This document shows positions 1-9,142 of a stretch of 64,000 bases of DNA, piece by piece. The DNA is from Pseudorasbora parva (Eukaryota; Chordata; Actinopteri; Cypriniformes; Gobionidae). The translations under genes were made by a program, and so were the position numbers. The notes below the pieces were generated by a model. It was not told the DNA's origin. It was given only the letters and a program-made list of their open reading frames with translations, and searched no databases. The stretch covers positions 47,393,974-47,457,973 of the forward strand of contig NC_090174.1 of NCBI RefSeq assembly GCF_024679245.1. Direction: 5' to 3'. Position 1 is the stretch's first letter; each line of letters starts with the position of its first letter.

Positions 1-757
1 TTTACAAGAATTGACTTGCTGCTTTAGTAAAAGACAAAATAAACACAGGTGTGTGTACAATATATGTAAGACCTGCATTAATCATCTGGATAGTGACTAA
101 AATCATTAGAAATGCGCAAATATTTATTGTAGAAAAATCTAATAGAGTAAGTATGGTTTTCAGGATATATGAGATCCTATATTTGTCTGAGAACAGCAGT
201 AATTTACAACCATACACCTGCGATATCTTTAATTCTATCTTAAGCACAGTTCAAAGTTCTGGTTTAAATTCAGGCATTACTGGGGAACAGACGCGGTTCA
301 GTCCACAGAGTTTCTCTGACCAAACAAGCCTGCAAACCAAGAGGAAATGAAACTTAGAAAGAAACGGAGCTTACCTGAACTTTGTCTTCTTCAGTCAGCT
401 TCCCTCTTAAAGTGTGTCTTAGTGCTTTGTCCTGATGTTTTCGGGACTTTCATTCTTCTCTATTCCATCCTTCAGAGCCTTTCAGAGCATCTCCAGCCTC
501 TTTTTTGTTGTTTTGTTCTGTTCTTGCTGTCTCTTTCCTTCTCTCTGTCTCTTGTTCTCTGTAAAGGCAGTTTTAAAGTTGAGATGCTGTATCGTATTTC
601 CAGACTCAAGGCAGAAAAAGGGTGAAAAAAAAACTCAAGGTTGTAAGAAGAAGCTGAGTGCGTGAATGAGGAAGCTGAATGAATTCGAAAGTGTGTCTAC
701 ATGCTGCGTGTGTCTGTCAAGTGCGTGTGGATGGAGTGTGTGCATGAGTGAATGAAC

Positions 758-819
<62 letters not shown>

Positions 820-1603
820 ACAAACACGTTGCCCTTGAGGGAAATTCCTCCCTCCCTCCCTTCCTCCCTCACTCTATCCATCTCTCTCTCTGTCTCTGTT
901 TCTAGCCCCCCTCCTATCATCCATACTATCGCTTTGCCTCTTCCCCCACCCTCTGTCTCTCTTTCTTTTCTTCATATTGTTTGATTTGCATTTCATCGCC
1001 GTTTCTCATCCAAATACAAAAACTCAGTCTTCACTTTGTCTCCAAATGTCATTTTTTTCCCTCAGCATATTCCACGTTCAGAACAGCCTGTTGTTTTACC
1101 AGCTCTCTGTTTTTCCGTTCAAGAGCTTTGGATTGTATTTGCCCCAGAAAATCCCCAAAATCATGAATAACTTACAGGGTGCTGGCTCACAAAACACACT
1201 GGGCACAAATAGATGGGCAGCAAGTATCTCCAGTGTGTCTGTTAATCTCCAAATGCACAGCACACATTGACTGTATGATGGTACATTACCCTCGCTGGAA
1301 TAATAATTGTGTGATGCAGAAAGTATGTTTGAATAGTCTTTTTGTTTGTTTTTCTGGTGGGGGGATGTTTCTCTGTACTTCATGTGTTGTAAATAAATCA
1401 TGAAAGTACTTTTTTGACTGTTCTCCTATAAACTTGAGTAAAATAAAATAGATAGTTACCAAACTTATGTGTTATTGTTTTTAAATTGAATATGATTTAA
1501 AAATAAGAATATTATACATTTCAATCCAATAATGTATGATGGAAATTCTTGTAGCATGAAACTATCTAGCTGGTTTGGGTCTTTATCACTTAAGGGTGAG
1601 CAA
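1..1603. other. Gene-free flank
   Basis: I recognise no exon, RNA gene or complete transposon here apart from the (AG)n tract at 761-817. The open frames are short, overlap one another on both strands and include low-complexity translations of the microsatellite. The stretch 830-970 is pyrimidine-rich and continues the low-complexity character. Confidence 0.5.
761..817. repeat. (AG)n microsatellite
   Basis: An uninterrupted AG dinucleotide tract of about 28 units. It produces spurious Arg/Glu and Ser/Leu repeat peptides on the two strands. Confidence 0.98.
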
Positions 1604-2068
1604 TAGGGCTGCTCGATTATGGCAAAAATCACAATCTCGATTATTTTGGTCAGTAATGAAATCATGCTTATTTAACAAGATTATTGGTGGGTAATATCAT
1701 CAAAGTCTTATTTAATTAATTCCACAATTATCAATACTTTAGTAAAAACCTTAAAAAAAACATTTTTTCATGAAGATGTTCTAACAGTGGCATTCAAACT
1801 ACAAAAACTACAAAAGTTATTAATTCAAGAGCAGTGAGTGATTTTATGTTTGTCATTTGTTGTTTGATTTACAATCATTTCTGCAGCAGATTTATTAGAC
1901 TGCTGTCACTTTAAGAACTGCACGGCTCCAATATAGTGTTACACATGCGTTTTCTTTTTCAATTATTTACATTTACTGAAGCCGCACAATAATAGTTTTA
2001 TGTCGATAATCTTGTTTTCGTTGGATATCGAAAATGAATTTTTTAATAAGACTAATTGCACGGCCCTA
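1604..2068. mobile_element. hAT-like non-autonomous element
   Basis: The ends are imperfect inverted repeats, TAGGGCTGCTCGAT on the left and the complement of TAGGGCCGTGCAAT on the right. The flanks are a near-match 8-bp duplication, GTGAGCAA (1596-1603) and GCGAGCAG (2069-2076), with two differences. An 8-bp duplication and no coding capacity fit an old non-autonomous hAT copy. The interior is A/T-rich with 'cgattat' motifs near both ends. The superfamily is inferred from duplication length only. Confidence 0.6.
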
Positions 2069-2076
2069 GCGAGCAG

Positions 2077-3951
2077 AAGCTGTAATGAATAAATGAATGA
2101 ATGAGGCATCTATATAGCACTTTCATATCTACTACTGTACACCCAAAGCACTTTACACTCATGACAGGGGTCTATGTAATGTTACATAGACCCCTTACAT
2201 CTATGTAATGTAATGTTACATTTACTGTTTCATTCATTCTATATAGCAAATTCAAATGTTATTTCACTCAGTTGATGTATTTGTAGTATATTTATTTTTT
2301 CCTTTTAGACTTCAGACTTTTAGACTTACTTAATTTGTGACAGTAAAGGGTTAAGTGACTTACTAAGTAATGCTAAATTTAAAATGATTCCTCTGAAATT
2401 ACTGCAGTACCTCTCTGCCCGGGTCTGACTACACCTTCCTCCACTTTCGCTAAGGTCTCAGTCGGATTATGGATTACTACGGAGTCTTATTATCTCCCTC
2501 ACCCATATGAGCAGTAATATAGTGTGAAGGGAAGGGGTTGAGAGTTTAAATGAAGACCTCCTGCTGGTTAAGATCTCAGAACTCACACCTCCTCATCCCG
2601 CACTCACTGCATTTGTGTTCCTGCATCTCTGCTTCCAGACCTGGAGGGTGGTGGGGGGAGTTAGAAAAAAAAAACCGGTGCCCTGTGATGTCGCACCATG
2701 AGGGGGGCGAATTTGCCTCCTGTTCTCCTCTTCCTCCTTTGAGACATCCAAGAGTGTCTCTAACCCCCAGCCTTGTTAGTGAGCATGTCTGATTTGTCCC
2801 TTTCTCTGTCTCGCACTTTTTTTTTTTTTTTTTTTTTTTTTGCACTTTCGGTCTCGCACCATAGAACCTACTGTCAGCTGTGATCACAGTTGTCTTTCAT
2901 ATTTTTTTCACAATTCCTAATTTTTTTTATCTGTCTTTCTATATAGAGAACACTCCATTGAATTCTGTCTCCCTCTCTGGCATCATAATCTTCATCCTTG
3001 CCATTTCTCCCTTTAAGCGAGGATGCTTATCTCCAACGTATTCTGAATTCTATTCCTCTTCCTTCATTAAAGTTTCTTTTTGTTTCTCCTCTGCAGGCTG
3101 GTTTCAGGAATCGGAGGGGGGTCAGACCACATACAGAGGGTGGCCGTTCTTCAGGTTTAGCCTTCAAATAGAGCGATTGTTTGTGGAGTTCCACAATGCT
3201 CCTCTTATGAATCTTTTGCACGTCCATCTTGGCCTGGGTGTCTGAAGATTAGAAGGCGGGCTTGAGATCTTCAAATAGCATTACATGGCTGTCACCTCAA
3301 TTTTCACTCTATTCTGTCTCTTTTATTCTTTTCATTGAGTTCTCTTGATTATCCATTTACATTCATACACCAGTCATTTTTAAAATCAGAAGGATTTAAT
3401 TTCACCAGTACAGCAGAGTGCAAGGATTTGATGCCACTGAGGTCAAGTGCAGAGAATTCTCAAATAAGTGAGTTTATTTTGCAAATTTAATTCAAGTTTG
3501 CTTTCCATGAAATGAGGGATTGTTCAACCCAGAATGAAAATCATTTACTCACCCTCAGGACCTTCCAAAAGTGTAGGATTTTCTTGCTTCCTTTGAACAC
3601 AAAAGGAAATGTTGGGTAAGAAATGTTACTTTACTCTTTTGTATTCAATGAAAGGGAATGGTGACCAAAGACTGTCAAGCTTCAAAAATGTTCATATGAC
3701 TCATTTCACTATTTCATATCTTTGTGTGAGGTTTATGAAGATTTATGTTGTTTAAATATAATATAAACTTAATTTTTGCGACATTAAATTTGAATTTGCT
3801 GTGTTGTGGCACATTATAAGCACATGAGAATCACATTTTGTATAAAAATGAGATCAAACCTGGTATAATACATCTTGATACACCTTGCTCTGCCCTCCTA
3901 TATACTTCCGCTCAATTTTCATTTTCCTTCAGTCTGGGACTGCGGTGTATT
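2077..3951. other. Gene-free interval with low-complexity tracts
   Basis: A poly-T tract lies at 2817-2841. The segment 2097-2225 contains a phrase about a 'cactttacactcatgac' motif and a short palindrome around 'atgttacat', suggesting a dispersed repeat fragment. The segment 3530-3720 is a degenerate member of the family whose better copies start 'gggttagttcaccc' elsewhere in this window. No exon is recognised. Confidence 0.4.
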
Positions 3952-3956
3952 CTTAG
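3952..3956. repeat. Target-site duplication CTTAG (left copy)
   Basis: The five bases before the 5' LTR match the five after the 3' LTR (13125-13129). This fixes the outer LTR borders and shows that the element inserted as a unit and was not assembled by recombination. Confidence 0.92.
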
Positions 3957-4173
3957 TGTAAAGATCCAATTCTAGGCTGCTGTTCCACTCCTAGCCTGCA
4001 GGGGGCGCCCTCCTTAAGCTTCCCTGTCATGCTCCCTCCAGGTCTCCAGATGGCACTTTAACTACAGGCTCAGTGCTCTCCACTCCTGCAGATGGCGCTA
4101 GTGTATTTAATTATACTCGGAACACTCCTTGTTAGCCCTGATTCCCTTCACCTGTGTCTTGCCCTTTATAAAG

Positions 4174-4400
4174 CTGTGTCCCAAAGTGAAGTGCGCGCAC
4201 TTCGAAGGCCGCATTTGAAGTGCGATTACGTCATACCTGCACTACGAAGACTGTCCCAAAGTGAAGGCTGCACCCTCTGAAGGCCGCATTTGAAGTGCGA
4301 TTACGTCACAGCGGCACTACGTAGGCTGTCCCAAAGGGAGAGCTGCACCTCTGAAGGCCGCATTTGAAGTGCGATTGCGTCACAGCGGTGCGACGAAGGC
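4174..4400. repeat. Subterminal tandem repeat, about 75 bp x 3
   Basis: Three units begin at 4174, 4251 and 4326 with 'ctgt(gt)cccaaag' and share 'ggccgcatttgaagtgcgat' followed by 'acgtca' or 'gcgtca'. The first unit overlaps the left TIR of the host element. Such subterminal repeats are a common transposase-binding arrangement, but binding here is only inferred. Confidence 0.8.
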
Positions 4401-5740
4401 TGCCGCAATTCATGAGCGACTTCAAAATGCGCCCTTCGGTTCTCAGGCAAAGGAAGGGTACAGCAGATGGGACCTTCCCATAACTTCGCAGCCTTCCCTA
4501 TCCCAGAATTCATAGCACACTGGTGACTACAGGATTTGACTGGTCCGCATTCCCGCGGCACTCGATCAGATTCCAGTTAAAGACGGTAGCGGTCGGTAAC
4601 TCAAGTGTAGCCTGGGTAGCCTACTATTGAACACAACAGCGCAAGCGCTAGAAGTAAATAAAACGTCCAACGTTAGTGCATTCACACAGTTCCCAGTTCC
4701 CTGCCCTGAGCAAGATGAACTTTAATTTCCCCAATTTTTAAATGCTATTTATTTCTCAACCATTAGGCTATCTCAAGAAGATGAATCAGTCCATTATCAC
4801 CCTTTTCGCTGTTTCTATTTTTTCCCCATACACTTTCTTTAAATAGCCTTCAAAATATAATCTGCGCGGCGCTGTATTTTCGTCCCGCTCCCGCTATATT
4901 CCGCACCGCACCATTCCGCTCGCGCAAAATTCACTCCGTGCTCACCCGCTATAAATTATTTTATTCCCGACCCGACTGATCCAGCTAAATTTAGATTTTG
5001 TTTCCAGAATCTATCTTTTAAATTTCCCTTACAGAAAGAGAGACACTGGATAGGAATTGTCCGTGCAATCATTTTTTCTTACAGCCTAGGCTGTAGCCTA
5101 TGTCAACACCGTAACTAAAACAAATATCACAGAAAAATAGGCTAAATCAAATGTGACATCTGTCACTCAGAATTATAAGAAAAAATACAAACAAACGAAA
5201 ACTGCTGACTTAGATGCTAAAATAAAGTTTATATATATATATATATGAATGAATGTTTACTGACGACGGTCAACATCGATCCTCCAAAGGCTGAATGCGT
5301 GGCCGACACAGAACAATTTAAATGGCTAGCTTATTATTTTTTATGCTAAATTAATTTATTTGTAAATTAAATGAACTGCTGTCTATTGTTCATTTTCGTT
5401 AACTTCAAACGTAGGCTAAATTAAAGAGAAGTGGTTTTTCAATAGCCTAGCTATTGTTTATTTTTGTAGGCTAATGCACGTTATAATTTGTAGCTACATT
5501 AAACACATTTATGTTTATACATATATTTTCTTGTCATGTAATTTAAAATGTGTAAATGAAAATAAATTGGTCTATTAGCCTACGTAGGCTTTTTACAATA
5601 TAGCCTATTTATAGACCAATAAAATAACTTGAGTTTAACATTAGAAACAACACATTTTTATTATCAGCCAAACCAGAAGAAAACAATTTTCTACACTTTC
5701 ATTGCGCTGAGCGGGAGAAGCTGGAGCTGGACCAGGATGG

Positions 5741-5870
5741 GAATAATGCACAATAGAGACTCTGGTAAGGCCTGAGCGGGACATCATCTTCTGGGATGGG
5801 ATGGGGAATAATGCACTATAGAGACTCTGGTAAGGCCTGAGCGGGACATCATCTTCTGGGATGAGTGTAT
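5741..5870. repeat. 65-bp direct duplication
   Basis: Two adjacent copies begin 'gaataatgcac' at about 5741 and 5806 and run through 'tctggtaaggcctgagcggg' to 'cttctgggat', with very few differences. It lies inside the 3.66-kb element and is a simple local duplication. Confidence 0.85.
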
Positions 5871-6192
5871 ATTTCCACTGTCCGCAGCTCTGCGGGGCCG
5901 AATCGGTCGACGGCTGCATGGCATGCCATAAAAAATGCATCTGAGATGATGAGTTGAATAAAAATAAGTAGGCCTACTTAAAAAAAAAAAAAAAAAAACT
6001 TGGACGTATATAGGCTAAATGTTTAAAATATATTGTAACAGTTACATTTAACATAATAAATAAACTGTTAACTAATATTTGCAATTTGACAATATTTAAC
6101 CGGCTACATATTTGCATGCTTATGGTCCAGCCCATCGTCGCAGGCTTTGAAGCATCAAAACCCAATAGAAAGCTCAAAAAAAGTATATATAC

Positions 6193-7354
6193 AGGGTTGC
6201 CAACTTTGTTGGAGTGAGATTTTTTGAGGGCGGCGGGGGGGGGGGGGGGGGGGGTAATGCTTTTGATCTTGATTCAGTATCAGTTTAAATCTAGTATATA
6301 TACTGTACATAATAATATGTTTGTTTTGGCACTAGTTTAAACATTTCTTGGGTCAAATTATATGTGCCATTCCTTAATATTCACTTGTGAGTGCTTATAT
6401 AAGTATCATTATTCATTAAAAAGATTAGGATGCAAGTTATTTAAGTTTTGAAATTTCACATTTAAAGAAATCTAGTGTTTGATCATCATATCTAAATATT
6501 TATTAGAATGCAAAGACTGCAATATATTTTTGAGCAACTAGATTAGATACATGTATATTTATTAAAGAGCCATAAGGCACCTAATGGCATTACAAATAAA
6601 CATTAATATTTTTTAGCCACAAAATGACTCTAATTTGCCTCTTTGAATTGGAATTCTCTATTTTAATATTTATTACTACACTAATTGTAATATAAATTTT
6701 AGAAGAAATACAAATATTAGAAGAAAAATATTTTAAGTGGTCATTTATTGACAATAATTGTTGCACAAATAGTATTTAGTACCAAAAGATCTCCTCAAAA
6801 TATTCAATAAATATAATTTAATGAGTATGAGTGTGACCTATTAGTAAGGAATACCTGAGGGCTAAATACAAGAATAACATTAATGTTAACAATGTTGATT
6901 CTCTATCACTCTCCATAATAAAACGATCCTGTAAATATGGCTGACTTAATAATCAATAAACACTAACACTATGCTGTACTGTTTACCAAAACTTGCAGCA
7001 AACATCTATATGGTGAAACTGTTGTGTATCCGCTTAAGCCATTTAAATTCATTGGCACAGCGCTAGAAGTATTGAGCACTCATGGGCCACGTGACCAGCG
7101 CGCACCGCAGGGAGACGAGAGCATGCAACTCCGCTTTTCAACGCCTCTGGCTTTAACATTATGCCACATTAGCGCCAAAACGCTATTTATTGTTTGAATT
7201 TCATTAAAACACATTTAAAAAAATTATAGCTTATAGCTTTGTTTAATATCAAAAGCAGGTTTGGCAATTTGGCGTGAGATTGAGTTGGGCGGAGTGAGAG
7301 CGTGAGACAGAGCCTGAAAGCGTGAGTATCACGCCAGATGCGTGAGAGTTGGCA

Positions 7355-7359
<5 letters not shown>
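6193..7359. mobile_element. Nested non-autonomous element with AGGGTTGCCAAC ends
   Basis: The left end AGGGTTGCCAAC (6193-6204) is the exact complement of GTTGGCAACCCT (7348-7359). 'tatata' sequence lies on both outer sides and may be the duplicated target, but the right side runs into a (TA)n tract, so its length cannot be set. The interior is A/T-rich, has a G20 run at 6235-6254, and near the right end carries several 'gcgtgag' motifs. No transposase is seen. It is inside the 3.66-kb element and is therefore a third nesting level. Confidence 0.75.

Positions 7360-7420
<61 letters not shown>
7360..7420. repeat. (TA)n microsatellite
   Basis: An almost pure TA tract of about 30 units directly abuts the right end of the nested TIR element. 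Confidence 0.95.
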
Positions 7421-7422
<2 letters not shown>

Positions 7423-8083
7423 TAGTAGTATATGCTCCATTTCTCTTTTTAAAATCTCCTCACGAACGTCCGCTGTCAGAACCTGCTAGTCCATTAACGG
7501 CGCTTGGTTCATTGTTGCCAAGTCTGGAATGGGGCTGCATTTAGGCTACTGTTGCTTTGGGGTGTTTGTAGCCTATAGTCCACAGGTTAAGTTGTCTTTA
7601 CTTAAGCAATATTTCTACTGCCCGCGCCCCGCATTTTGGGATATTTTGGCCCATTCTGGCTGTGATTCCGATACTTTTGAATAACAATTGTAGGGGTTTT
7701 ATTATTCAGACCTGGCAACCCTGTCCCTCGGTTCGCCCTTCGTGCACTTCGTGCACTTTGAAGGCGTGGCCTGGTCTAGCCTTCGAAGTGCATGGCCTTG
7801 GAAGTGCGCACCCTTCACTTTGAGACACAGCTAGAGTGTTCAGTCTTGAGCCTATGTTCCCCAGCCTACAGTCTCCAGATCTCAAGATAAGTTTTTGAGC
7901 CTTATTGTAACCTTTTTTGACCCTTGTGTCTATTTTTGTTTCTCTGTTTTTGGAAGCTCTGCTTTCCTTGTTACTTTGTACTTTGTGCTTTGGTTTCTCA
8001 AGTAAAGACTATTTTTATTTTTTGGAAGACTCAAGTCTCTTGACTCTTTACTCTTCTGCTCTTGGGTTCCATTATCTGAGAGA

Positions 8084-8138
8084 TAGCTCAGTGGAGAACA
8101 CGCCACACTTAGAACACCAGAGACCCGGGTTCAAGTCC
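8084..8138 (+). other. tRNA-like A-box/B-box pair in the LTR
   Basis: TAGCTCAGTGG (8084-8094) fits the RNA polymerase III A box and GGTTCAAGTCC (8128-8138) the B box, 33 nt apart as in a tRNA gene. The same pair is at 13048-13058 and 13092-13102 in the 3' LTR. The flanks do not form a proper acceptor stem and the T-stem pairs only partly, so this is a tRNA-derived or SINE-derived piece within U5 and not a functional tRNA gene. Confidence 0.6.
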
Positions 8139-8161
8139 AGCCAAGGACGACATCATTACAG

Positions 8162-8172
8162 CAAGACTGAAC
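8162..8172 (+). promoter_or_regulatory. Self-priming primer-binding site
   Basis: CAAGACTGAAC begins two bases past the 5' LTR end. It is the exact complement of GTTCAGTCTTG, the 11 nt at the predicted RNA start in R (7838-7848 and 12802-12812). In Tf1 and sushi-type elements the first 11 nt of the RNA fold back to prime reverse transcription, instead of a host tRNA. The match in both length and position supports that mechanism here. The gag ATG follows after one base. Confidence 0.88.
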
Positions 8173-8173
8173 C

Positions 8174-9142
8174 ATGGAAGCGAGCCCAGCAGAAGGACCT
8201 TCACCACCCTCTAATGTGGATCGTATTTTGGCAGCCCTCTCAGATCAAGCAGCAACCATACAGCGGCATGACCAGGCGCTGTCAGAGATTCTCCATATTT
8301 TGAGTCTCCAGTCTCAAGCCTCTTCACCTCAAGAACCGCAATCATCCCCTGATCCTCCAGAGATGTCCATGTTTCCATTCCCATCAGAGCCCAAGTTACC
8401 AGCACCAGAGAGGTTTGATGGCAGTCCAGAGAGATGCAGAGGGTTTATTACCCAGTGTACCCTGGCCTTCCAGCTTCAACCCAGCAGCTTTCCTACTGAG
8501 AATAGTAAGGTAGCCTATATGATTACACTCCTAACCGGCAAGGCTTTGGACTGGGCCTCTGCTTTGTGGGACCAGAAGTCTCCAGTAACAACTAACTGCC
8601 AGGATTTCATTTCTGAGATGAAAAGAGTTTTTCACCACTCAGCCAGCAGAGGGGATGTGGACCACCGCCTGCTCAACCTCTCTCAAGGTACTCGAAGTGC
8701 AGCAGAGTTCGCTATAGAGTTTCGCACTCTTGCTACAGAGAGTGGGTGGGATCAACGTGCTTTGAAGGCTACTTTTCACCATGCTTTGTCTCCCGATATC
8801 AAGGATGAGCTAGCCTTCCGAGACCCTGCGCCTGACCTCGAGTCCCTTATTGATGTGGCTATCCGGGTAGATCTTCGGCTCAGGGAACGCCAACAGGAGC
8901 GACAACAGGAGACTAGATTTTTCGAGTCAGCCAGCGCTGTTAAGCTGTCGTTATCTCCTAGTGCCCCAGAGGAGCCCATGCAGCTGGGCGGAACCAGAAT
9001 TTCCCAAGCCGAGCGAAATCGACGAATAAGGGAGAAATGTTGTCTCTACTGTGGTAAGCCTGGTCACTTTCGATTTGCCTGTCCTGAGTTGTCGGGAAAA
9101 GCCAACTCTCGCCCAGGAGGAGGGGTGCCAGGACGAGAATAG
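8174..9142 (+). CDS. Gag protein of the Ty3/Gypsy element
   Basis: This 322-residue structural protein would form the retrotransposon particle and package the RNA. The N-terminus is Ser/Pro/Gln-rich. Residues about 75-240 form the retrotransposon gag (capsid) region, with the PERFDGSP motif near residue 79. Residues about 290-304 carry a CX2CX4HX4C zinc knuckle beginning CLYCGKPGH. The ATG at 8174 is one base after the primer-binding site, so the leader is essentially absent. The frame ends at TAG 9142, overlapping the pol frame, which lies at -1. The gag type resembles the family from which mammalian PEG10 and RTL genes were domesticated (family knowledge). No internal stop is present. Confidence 0.93.
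   Translation: MEASPAEGPSPPSNVDRILAALSDQAATIQRHDQALSEILHILSLQSQASSPQEPQSSPDPPEMSMFPFPSEPKLPAPERFDGSPERCRGFITQCTLAFQLQPSSFPTENSKVAYMITLLTGKALDWASALWDQKSPVTTNCQDFISEMKRVFHHSASRGDVDHRLLNLSQGTRSAAEFAIEFRTLATESGWDQRALKATFHHALSPDIKDELAFRDPAPDLESLIDVAIRVDLRLRERQQERQQETRFFESASAVKLSLSPSAPEEPMQLGGTRISQAERNRRIREKCCLYCGKPGHFRFACPELSGKANSRPGGGVPGRE

Larger units (their letters stand above)
4172..7832. mobile_element. 3.66-kb non-autonomous TIR element inside the 5' LTR
   Basis: The ends are inverted repeats: left AGCTGTGTCCCAAAGTGAAG, and the right end complements to AGCTGTGTCTCAAAGTGAAG. The inverted similarity continues inward through 'gtgcgcacttc'. No transposase frame is recognised. Inside are 75-bp subterminal tandem repeats (4174-4400), a 65-bp duplication (5741-5870) and a nested TIR element (6193-7359). 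No clean target duplication is visible because about 20 bp of LTR is missing at the junction. I do not assign a superfamily. Confidence 0.75.
3957..8160 (+). repeat. 5' LTR, split by an insertion
   Basis: The LTR occupies 3957-4171 and 7835-8160, starting TGTAAAGATCC and ending CATCATTACA. Both parts match the 3' LTR without a difference that I can see. The interruption falls just after 'ctttataa' (TATA box) and just before the predicted RNA start. About 20 bp present in the 3' LTR (12779-12798) is missing here, so the event was insertion plus loss of a small piece, or a replacement. Confidence 0.93.

Noticed and set aside
635..984. Arg/Glu- and Ser/Leu-repeat proteins around 717-984.
   Set aside because: They are translations of the (AG)n tract on the two strands.
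8077..8150. A genuine tRNA gene in the 5' LTR.
   Set aside because: The A and B boxes are good, but the acceptor stem does not pair and the T-stem has mismatches.
7917..8303. A 128-codon frame across the end of the 5' LTR into gag.
   Set aside because: Most of it is LTR sequence, and the same frame recurs in the 3' LTR. The gag frame explains the coding part.
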